Assembly (NCBI GenBank): GCA_963785735.1
Contig: CAWAWJ010000001.1
Coordinates: forward strand, 1,860,001 to 1,924,000
Direction of reading: 5' to 3'
Origin: REEB95 sp963785735
Lineage (GTDB): Bacteria > Pseudomonadota > Alphaproteobacteria > ATCC43930 > CGMCC-115725
DNA: 64,000 nt
In this document: one piece after another, positions 58,770 to 64,000 of the stretch
How positions within the stretch are numbered: position 1 is the first letter of the stretch
Layout of the letters: every line of letters begins with the position of its first letter
Notes under the pieces: model-generated
What the model was told of the DNA's origin: nothing
What the model saw: the letters and a program-made list of their open reading frames with translations, nothing else
Database searches by the model: none
Made by a program: the position numbers and the translations under genes

Positions 58770-58798
58770 TTGCAAAATATCCCGACGGGGTCTAGGTT
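58770..58798 (+). promoter_or_regulatory. Possible promoter of ihfA
   Basis: TTGCAA at 58770-58775 and TAGGTT at 58793-58798 are 17 bases apart in the only sizeable gap of the block, 58 bases before the ihfA ATG. The -10 match is weak. Confidence 0.35.
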
Positions 58799-58855
58799 TC
58801 CATCAAGGGCCCAGCACAAAGGGCCCGGGGACAAGGACATAAGGGGAGTCCTGAC

Positions 58856-59182
58856 ATGGCTGGGCAAACGGTCACGCGCGCTCAATTGAGCGAGGCGGTC
58901 TACCAGGAGGTTGGGTTGTCGCGGAACGAATCCGCCGAGCTGGTGGAAACCGTCCTCAATGAAATCGCCGAGGCGCTAGCGCGCGGCGAAATGGTCAAGG
59001 TTTCTTCCTTCGGCAGCTTCGCCGTGCGCAAGAAGGGCCGCCGCATCGGCCGCAATCCCAAAACCGGAAAAGAAGTGCCAATCAATCCGCGGCGCGTTCT
59101 GGTGTTCCGCGCCTCGCATGTGCTGAAAGACCAGATCAACACCGCGCTCTCGCCGGGCGCGGCCAAAGGCGGTGCCGCATGA
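58856..59182 (+). CDS. ihfA: Integration host factor subunit alpha
   Basis: 108 residues. IHF bends DNA at specific sites and assists recombination, replication and transcription. TVTRAQLSEAVYQEVGLSRNESAELVETVLNEIAEALARGEMVKVSSFGSFAVRKKGRRIGRNPKTGKEVPINPRRVLVFRAS shows the full IHF/HU fold, with the arm proline in NPKTGKEVPI. AAGGGGAG lies upstream. It overlaps the MerR gene by 4 bases. Confidence 0.97.
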   Translation: MAGQTVTRAQLSEAVYQEVGLSRNESAELVETVLNEIAEALARGEMVKVSSFGSFAVRKKGRRIGRNPKTGKEVPINPRRVLVFRASHVLKDQINTALSPGAAKGGAA

Positions 59183-59628
59183 CCATGCGCATGCCCGAGA
59201 TGATCGTGCCGCCGCCGGCCTCGGCCGCGTCGCGGCGCAACGCCAAATCGGCCGACGCCTTCCGCACCATCAGCGAGGTGGCGCAGGAACTCGAAGTGCC
59301 GCAACACGTGCTGCGCTTCTGGGAATCCAAGTTTCCGCAGGTGAAGCCGCTGAAGCGCGCCGGCGGGCGGCGTTATTACCGCCCCGACGACGTACTGCTG
59401 CTGCGCCGCATCCGCCAGTGCCTCTACGAGCAGGGTTACACCATCAAGGGCGTGCAGAAGCTGTTGCGCGAGGGCGCGCTCAAGACCGACGATATTCCGC
59501 GCCTGACCCTGCCGACCACCGCCGCGACCAAGGAAGGCGACCGGGTCGACGACATGCGCCGCGAATTGTTCGAATTGAGGCGCGAGCTTCTGACCCTGCG
59601 CGAGGAATTGAAGAAGGTTCGCGGCTAA
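59179..59628 (+). CDS. MerR-family regulator
   Basis: 149 residues. One MerR-type winged helix (about 30-100: TISEVAQELEVPQHVLRFWESKFPQVKPLKRAGGRRYYRPDDVLLLRRIRQCLYEQGYTIKGVQKLL) and a C-terminal coiled coil (RRELFELRRELLTLREELKKVR). No ligand-binding cysteines. The gene after ihfA is conserved in alphaproteobacteria, but its targets are not known. Confidence 0.94.
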   Translation: MTMRMPEMIVPPPASAASRRNAKSADAFRTISEVAQELEVPQHVLRFWESKFPQVKPLKRAGGRRYYRPDDVLLLRRIRQCLYEQGYTIKGVQKLLREGALKTDDIPRLTLPTTAATKEGDRVDDMRRELFELRRELLTLREELKKVRG

Positions 59629-59651
59629 GGCCCCGCTTGTCTCAATAGACC

Positions 59652-59909
59652 TCAATAGACGATGTGGGTGTTCGGGCAGTTGCGCCCGATCCATTCGGCA
59701 TAATCCCGGGAACAGAAGGCCCGCCGCTCCGGCGGCACGATCGGCATGCAATCGAGCGTGCCCGGCGGCGGGCATCGGCGCGGGGCTTCGGGCGGCACCG
59801 CCGGCTTGGAAGCGTCCGGAGGCGACTGGGCCAACGCTCCGGGCGCTTCCACCAGCAGACAAAGCAGCAGGACCGGGCCCAGCCAGGGCGGAAAGAGGCG
59901 GTTTTTCAG
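59652..59909 (-). CDS. Small secreted Pro/Cys-containing protein, start unclear
   Basis: The frame gives a signal-peptide-like leader (LKNRLFPPWLGPVLLLCLLVEAPGALA) and a mature part of about 57 residues rich in proline with four cysteines (RRCPPPGTLDCMPIVPPERRAFCSRDYAEWIGRNCPNTHIVY). The full leader has no ATG, GTG or TTG before it; CTG 59909 is the likeliest start, while GTG 59852 would cut the leader in two. The first cysteine is not in a lipobox. Family unknown. It lies between the MerR gene and the tRNA promoter. Confidence 0.55.
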   Translation of the reverse strand: MKNRLFPPWLGPVLLLCLLVEAPGALAQSPPDASKPAVPPEAPRRCPPPGTLDCMPIVPPERRAFCSRDYAEWIGRNCPNTHIVY

Positions 59910-59920
59910 CGATGGTGCGG

Positions 59921-59950
59921 TTGCCAGGGGGTGGGCCTCGTCACTATAGT
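59921..59950 (+). promoter_or_regulatory. Promoter of tRNA-Pro
   Basis: TTGCCA (59921-59926) and TATAGT (59945-59950) with an 18-base spacer lie 24 bases before the tRNA. Both boxes are close to sigma-70 consensus. Confidence 0.6.
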
Positions 59951-59973
59951 CGCGTCAGCCAATTCGGGCCGGG

Positions 59974-60050
59974 CGGAGCGTAGCGCAGTCTGGTAGCGCA
60001 CTTGCATGGGGTGCAAGGGGTCGCGAGTTCAAATCTCGCCGCTCCGACCA
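59974..60050 (+). tRNA. tRNA-Pro (anticodon GGG)
   Basis: A 77-base cloverleaf with CCA encoded. The acceptor stem CGGAGCG pairs with CGCTCCG; the D arm has AGCGCAGTCTGGTAGCGC; the anticodon stem CTTGC/GCAAG encloses ATGGGGT with anticodon GGG, reading proline codon CCC (and CCU by wobble); the T arm has GTTCAAATC. Confidence 0.96.
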
Positions 60051-60086
60051 TTTCCTGGTCCGAATCGAAATATTAATCTTATAAAA

Positions 60087-60410
60087 TCAAGTCTTAGTCG
60101 TTTTCTTCTCATCTGATGCGTGAGGTTGCTGGCGGGCTGGGCGGGTCTGTTCCCGGCCTTGGGCAAGACCGCGGCCTTTTTCCGTCAGGCGGCAGATCTG
60201 CCAATCCGGCTTGATCGGGTTGGCGATCCAGGGTTCGGCCCAGCCGGCCTCGATGCAGGCTTGCACCGTGCGCTGGTCGATCTGGCGGCCCTGGTCGTCG
60301 AACATAGGCAGCTTGCCGCCCGGCTCGTCGAGGCCGCGTTTCAGCCACGCGCGTTGCGACGCGGTCGGGCCATGATGCTTCTTCGGCGCTATCGCCTGGT
60401 CTTCGGACAA
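60087..60410 (-). CDS. Conserved hypothetical protein
   Basis: About 107 residues from TTG 60410, or 136 from TTG 60497. The central stretch TASQRAWLKRGLDEPGGKLPMFDDQGRQIDQRTVQACIEAGWAEPWIANPIKPDWQICRLTEKGR looks like a winged-helix-type fold; I recall close forms in other alphaproteobacteria but no function. The C-terminus is basic and polar (RPARQQPHASDEKKTTKT). GGGGGTGGGGAC precedes TTG 60410. It is divergent from cutA. Confidence 0.65.
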   Translation of the reverse strand: MSEDQAIAPKKHHGPTASQRAWLKRGLDEPGGKLPMFDDQGRQIDQRTVQACIEAGWAEPWIANPIKPDWQICRLTEKGRGLAQGREQTRPARQQPHASDEKKTTKT

Positions 60411-60513
60411 GTCCCCACCCCCTGGCGAACGGCCCGCGAAGCCGCCATGGTAGCGTCCTTGCGGCGGACGGGGAAGCGCCGCGACTCGGGAGCGCAAGGG
60501 CCAGGAGGGATCG

Positions 60514-60849
60514 ATGGCGGTGATGTGGGTCTATGCCACCACCAGCGGCCGGAAAGAGGCCGAGCGGATCGGCCGCGCGGCGGTGGCGGCGAGGCTCGCC
60601 GCCTGCGCCAATGTCATCGGCGGGGTGACCGCGTTCTATTGGTGGGAAGGCAGGCTCCAGCGCGGCCGCGAGGCGGTGCTGATCCTCAAAACCACGCAGG
60701 ATCGGCTCAAGCGCCTCATCGCCACGGTCAAAAAGCTCCATTCCTACGATTGCCCCTGCATCGAGGCGGTTCGGGTAACGGCGGGGTTCAAGCCCTATCT
60801 CGATTGGGTGGCGCGTGAGACCAAGGCGCGGCCCAAGGCCCGACGATGA
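60514..60849 (+). CDS. cutA: Divalent cation tolerance protein CutA
   Basis: 111 residues. CutA forms a stable trimer and has been linked to copper tolerance. VYATTSGRKEAERIGRAAVAARLAACANVIGGVTAFYWWEGRLQRGREAVLILKTTQDRLKRLIATVKKLHSYDCPCIEAVRVTAGFKPYLDWV covers the whole family, including the HSYDCPCI segment. GGAGGGAT precedes the ATG. It overlaps the VOC gene by 4 bases. Confidence 0.95.
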   Translation: MAVMWVYATTSGRKEAERIGRAAVAARLAACANVIGGVTAFYWWEGRLQRGREAVLILKTTQDRLKRLIATVKKLHSYDCPCIEAVRVTAGFKPYLDWVARETKARPKARR

Positions 60850-61244
60850 CCGCGCCGATTTTAATAGATCGCGTCGATCATTTCGTCCTGACGGTCAAGG
60901 ACATCGAGGCGAGTTGCCGGTTCTATGCGCGCGCACTGGGATTGCGCCAGGTCGAGTTCGACGGGGGGGTCGCGCTCCATTTCGGCGAGCAGAAGATCAA
61001 TTTGCATCTTGCGGGGCATGAATTCGAGCCCAAGGCTAGACAGGCCACGCCCGGCTCAGGCGATTTCTGTCTGATCGCGAAGACGCCCTTGGACGATGTC
61101 ATCGCCCATCTTAAAGACTGCGGCGTCGCCATCGAATTGGGCCCGGTGCCGAAAACCGGCGCGCAAGGCCCCATGCGCTCGGTTTATTTCCGCGACCCCG
61201 ACGGGAACCTGGTTGAAGTCTCGAACTACCTTCAGCCGGTATAA
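60846..61244 (+). CDS. VOC-family (glyoxalase/dioxygenase-like) protein
   Basis: 132 residues of the vicinal oxygen chelate superfamily. RVDHFVLTVKDIEASCRFYARALGL and MRSVYFRDPDGNLVEVSNY are the two halves; the first histidine in VDHF and glutamate in LVEV are metal ligands. The substrate is unknown; glyoxalase, dioxygenase or resistance functions are all possible. It overlaps cutA and, convergently, the symporter gene by 13 bases. Confidence 0.93.
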   Translation: MTAPILIDRVDHFVLTVKDIEASCRFYARALGLRQVEFDGGVALHFGEQKINLHLAGHEFEPKARQATPGSGDFCLIAKTPLDDVIAHLKDCGVAIELGPVPKTGAQGPMRSVYFRDPDGNLVEVSNYLQPV

Positions 61245-62776
61245 TCGGCCTCGGCGGTCTGGTCGCGGCGTTGGCCGGCGCCCAAGCCGTTGAACACCGG
61301 GGTCAATACTGCCGCCACCACGAAGTTCAGGATCACGGTGTAGAGCGCGATATAGCCGGGAAAGGTCCAGCCGCCGATCGCCAGCGGATATGTCGCGGTG
61401 AAATTCATCGCCACGAACATCCAGGCGCCCAAGCCCGTGCCCGCCGCCCAGCCGCAGAGCAGCGCCCAGTGGTTGAACCAGCGGGTATAGAGACCGATGA
61501 TCACCGCCGGGAAGGTCTGGATGATCAATATCCCGCCCAGCAGCTGGAAATAGATCGCGTATTGCGTCGGGATGAACAGGATGAACAGCAGCGCGCCGAA
61601 CTTGACGATCAGCGACACCCATTTCGCCATCTGCGATTCCTGCTTGTCGGTGCAGCGCGGATTGATGAATTCCTTGTAGATGTTGCGGGTGTAGAGATTG
61701 GCCGCGGCGATTGACATGATCGCCGCAGGCACCAGCGCGCCGATGCCGATGGCGGCAAATGCGACACCGACGAACCAAGCCGGAAAGCTGTGCAGAAGCA
61801 GCGCCGGTACGGCGAAATTACCCTTGAACTGGGCGAAGCCGCCGGCGAATTCCGGCATCGTGCTAACCCCCGAAGCAAGGGCGAAGAAGCCGAGCAAAGC
61901 CAGCAGCCCCAGCATGAATGAATAGGCCGGGATCAACGCCGAGTTGCGGCGCACGACCTTGCTGCTGTTGGCGGCAAGAATGCCGGTCATCGAATGGGGA
62001 TAGAGCAGCAACGCCATGGCCGAGCCCAATGCCAGGGAGGCGTAGACACCGTAGCTGCCGGTGCTTGTGGCGCTGGGCACCGCTAGCAGCAGTTTCTGCG
62101 CGGGCACGGACGAGAAGATATTGCCTAAACCGCCAAGCTGGTAGGGGATGATGATCACGGCCGCGGCCGTGGTGAGGTAGATCAGCATGTCCTTGACGAT
62201 GGCGATGGCGGCGGGCGCGCGCAGCCCGCTCGAATAGGTGAAGGCGGCGAGGATGATGAAGGCGATGATCAACGGCGCATCCCCGACGGCGCCCGTTCCC
62301 TGAAGGCCGAGCCCGCCGATCACCACCTGCAAGCCGACCAACTGGAGCGCGATGTAAGGCATGGTGGCGACGATGCCGGTGGCCGCGACGGCCAGCGCCA
62401 GCCAACGGTTGCCAAAACGGCCGCGCACGAAATCCGAAGCGGTGACGAAGCCGTGCTTGTGGCACACCGACCAGATGCGGGGGAATACGACGAACATGAA
62501 GGGATAGACGATGATGGTGTAGGGCACGGCGAAGAAAGCGATGGCGCCGGCGCCAAAGGCCAAAGCCGGCACGGCGATGAAGGTATAGGCGGTGTAGAGA
62601 TCGCCGCCGATGAGGAACCAGGTGACGACGGTGCCGAAACGCCGTCCGCCCAGGCCCCATTCATTGATGAGGTTGAGATCGCCGCGGCGCCAATGCGCGG
62701 CGGCGAAGCCGAGCCAGGTGATGAAGCCGAACAGCACGACGAAAACGGTCAGCGCGACCCAATTCACCTCATTCAC
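61232..62776 (-). CDS. Sodium:solute symporter family transporter
   Basis: 514 residues with about 13 membrane segments. It belongs to the SSS family, in the branch of monocarboxylate/organic-acid uptake proteins (MctP-like). FLIGGDLYTAYTFIAVPALAFGAGAIAFFAVPYTIIVYPFMF, VTASDFVRGRFGNRWLA, and SFPAWFVGVAFAAIGIGALVPAAIMSIAAANLYTRNIYKEFI are family motifs. I take the start as GTG 62776 after GGGGGAA; the longer frame upstream runs through the small partner gene in another frame. The DUF3311 protein coded 47 bases upstream is its usual partner. The substrate is unknown. Confidence 0.93.
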   Translation of the reverse strand: MNEVNWVALTVFVVLFGFITWLGFAAAHWRRGDLNLINEWGLGGRRFGTVVTWFLIGGDLYTAYTFIAVPALAFGAGAIAFFAVPYTIIVYPFMFVVFPRIWSVCHKHGFVTASDFVRGRFGNRWLALAVAATGIVATMPYIALQLVGLQVVIGGLGLQGTGAVGDAPLIIAFIILAAFTYSSGLRAPAAIAIVKDMLIYLTTAAAVIIIPYQLGGLGNIFSSVPAQKLLLAVPSATSTGSYGVYASLALGSAMALLLYPHSMTGILAANSSKVVRRNSALIPAYSFMLGLLALLGFFALASGVSTMPEFAGGFAQFKGNFAVPALLLHSFPAWFVGVAFAAIGIGALVPAAIMSIAAANLYTRNIYKEFINPRCTDKQESQMAKWVSLIVKFGALLFILFIPTQYAIYFQLLGGILIIQTFPAVIIGLYTRWFNHWALLCGWAAGTGLGAWMFVAMNFTATYPLAIGGWTFPGYIALYTVILNFVVAAVLTPVFNGLGAGQRRDQTAEADYTG

Positions 62777-62823
62777 GGCATTCCCCCATCGATAAGATTT
62801 TTGCTGTCCGCCGCGTGGCGGTC

Positions 62824-63030
62824 TTACTCGGCTTCGGTGGCGAAATAGACGATGGCGATCAGCCCCGCGCCGACCAGGATCATGGCGAGCTGAAACCAAT
62901 AGAAGAACGGCATGCCGATGAAGCTGGGATCGGCCTTGTTGTAGAGCGGAACCCACAAGGCCAACGGGTATTGAACGATCAGGAGCAGATACCACCAACT
63001 CCAGCCGCGACGTTTGCTTTTCTCCGGCAT
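62824..63030 (-). CDS. DUF3311 small membrane protein
   Basis: 68 residues with two membrane segments (WWYLLLIVQYPLALWVPLYN and MPFFYWFQLAMILVGAGLIAIVYFA). DUF3311 proteins are coded beside sodium:solute symporters and probably form a subunit of them. ATG 63030 has GGAGAAGGA; the longer frame from 63057 is less likely. Confidence 0.92.
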   Translation of the reverse strand: MPEKSKRRGWSWWYLLLIVQYPLALWVPLYNKADPSFIGMPFFYWFQLAMILVGAGLIAIVYFATEAE

Positions 63031-63126
63031 TTCCTTCTCCCCCGAATCAAAACGCATTCATGCCGCAAGGCAAGGCGCATTCCATTGCCTGGAATTCTGG
63101 CCGTTCCCCGGTCGCGGGTCAAGTGC

Positions 63127-64000
63127 TCAGCTTTTGGCCAGCGCGCGGTCGAGATCGGCGATGATGTCGGAAACGGTTTCAAGCCCGATCGAAAGCCGCA
63201 CCACCTCGGGCCCGGCGCCGGCCGCCTGTTGCTGCGCCGCACTGAGCTGGCGGTGCGTGGTCGATGCCGGATGGAGAATGAGCGAGCGGGTGTCGCCGAC
63301 ATTGGCCAGATGCGAGATGATCTCGACGCCTTCGACCAGCTTGATGCCGGCCGCATAGCCGCCCTTCAGGCCGAAGGTGAACACCGCGCCCGCTCCCTTG
63401 GGCAGATATTTCTGGGCAAGATCGTGATAGCGGCTCGAAGCCAGCCCGGCATAGGAGACCCAGGCGACCTTGGGATGTTTCTCCAGATGCCGGGCCACGG
63501 CGAGCGCGTTGGCGACGTGGCGTTCCATGCGCAAGGGCAGCGTTTCGATGCCGGTGATGGTGAGAAAGGCGTTGAGCGGCGCCATCGTCGCGCCCAGATC
63601 GCGCAGGCCCACGGCATGGCCGTGCACGGTGAAGGCGAGATCGCCGAAGGTCTCCTGGAATTTCAGGCCGTGATAGGCCGGTTCGGCCTCGGTCAGCGAT
63701 TTGAATTTCGGGCTCTTGGACCAGTCAAATTTGCCGCTGTCGATCACCGCGCCGCCCATGGCGTTGCCGTGGCCGGAGAGAAATTTGGTGGTGGAATGAA
63801 CCACCAGATCGGCGCCCCAGTCGAACGGGCGGCAGAGAAAGGGCGTCGCCATGGTGTTGTCGACGATGAACAACAGGCCCGCCTCATGCGCGATCCGGGC
63901 GACCGCATCGAGATCGACTACCGCGCCCACGGGATTGGCCAGGCTTTCGACGAACACCGCCTTGGTCTTGGGCGTGATGGCGCGGCGGATATTGTCCGGC
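63127..64000 (-). CDS. O-acetylhomoserine sulfhydrylase-like enzyme, 5' end missing
   Basis: At least 290 residues; the frame stays open to base 64000, so the N-terminal third is outside the window. It is a Cys/Met-metabolism pyridoxal-phosphate enzyme. The cofactor lysine is in VVHSTTKFLSGHGNAMGG; FVESLANPVGAVVDLDAVARIAHEAGLLFIVDNTMATPFLCRPFDWGADL and GGYAAGIKLVEGVEIISHLANVGDTRSLILHPASTTHRQLS favour O-acetylhomoserine aminocarboxypropyltransferase (MetY) over cystathionine lyases. It makes homocysteine from sulfide and O-acetylhomoserine. Confidence 0.93.
   Translation of the reverse strand, partial: PDNIRRAITPKTKAVFVESLANPVGAVVDLDAVARIAHEAGLLFIVDNTMATPFLCRPFDWGADLVVHSTTKFLSGHGNAMGGAVIDSGKFDWSKSPKFKSLTEAEPAYHGLKFQETFGDLAFTVHGHAVGLRDLGATMAPLNAFLTITGIETLPLRMERHVANALAVARHLEKHPKVAWVSYAGLASSRYHDLAQKYLPKGAGAVFTFGLKGGYAAGIKLVEGVEIISHLANVGDTRSLILHPASTTHRQLSAAQQQAAGAGPEVVRLSIGLETVSDIIADLDRALAKS

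Noticed and set aside
59974..60086. tRNA-Pro as an integration site of a mobile element
   Set aside because: No integrase and no repeated tRNA 3' end were found near it.

Overview
The window is high-GC, densely coding chromosomal DNA from an alphaproteobacterium. The main evidence is gene order. It carries rpmF-plsX-fabH-ihfA-MerR, glyA-nrdR-ribD-ribE-ribBA-ribH-nusB-thiL, a UQCC-type bc1 chaperone next to DUF177, a MucR regulator, a LdtR-like MarR protein and bacterial arginyl/leucyl-transferase Bpt. A Rhodospirillales-like lineage would fit, but I cannot fix the order from sequence alone. I see no insertion sequence, integrase, phage module or CRISPR array. One tRNA (Pro, anticodon GGG) is present.

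Layout, left half. 1-678 is the end of an SDR-family protein. 687-4365 (minus) is a three-gene signalling operon: a triple-PAS histidine kinase, an Rcp1-like single-domain receiver and a receiver-kinase hybrid. Diverging from it is an intracellular PHA depolymerase. 5759-9757 holds a carbon-catabolic cluster: a frame-broken BKACE gene, 3-oxoadipate CoA-transferase subunits and, on the other strand, a PcaC-like decarboxylase and 3-oxoadipyl-CoA thiolase. Then come a gamma-glutamyltransferase-family protein, a 1159-residue iron-sulfur flavoprotein that fuses GltD/NfnB-like and PyrK/NfnA-like modules behind an unknown N-terminal domain, and Bpt. A CaiB-type CoA-transferase, aldehyde dehydrogenase and penicillin-acylase-family operon follows, then two alpha/beta hydrolases, HemB, a 3-hydroxyisobutyryl-CoA-hydrolase-like protein, and a three-subunit membrane-linked FAD sugar/alcohol dehydrogenase (gamma, alpha, cytochrome c).

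Middle. 29431-36522 holds TPR proteins, a LdtR-like regulator followed by a clear terminator, two unknown exported or membrane proteins, glutaryl-CoA dehydrogenase and an MsrQ-like membrane protein. 37451-43708 holds a complete branched-chain amino-acid type ABC importer (livHMGF plus a binding protein) followed by an MFS permease. MucR, an FkbM-type methyltransferase, RpiB and GlyA follow.

Right half. 47280-52467 is a riboflavin/NusB/ThiL run in which ribE carries a one-base insertion that makes it appear fused to ribBA. The GTP cyclohydrolase II half of RibBA lacks its zinc cysteines. H+-pyrophosphatase, BamE, the lipid-synthesis/L32 operon, IHF-alpha, the tRNA, CutA, a VOC protein, a sodium:solute symporter with its small DUF3311 partner, and a truncated O-acetylhomoserine sulfhydrylase close the window.

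The physiology suggested is an aerobic heterotroph that stores polyhydroxyalkanoate and degrades aromatic/beta-keto acids, lysine-type glutarate, valine intermediates and oxidised sugars. No wholly new multi-gene system stands out. The best leads are the NfnAB-like fusion, the BKACE-pca arrangement, the output-less phosphorelay, and the cluster of one-base frame breaks, which looks more like sequence error than gene decay.
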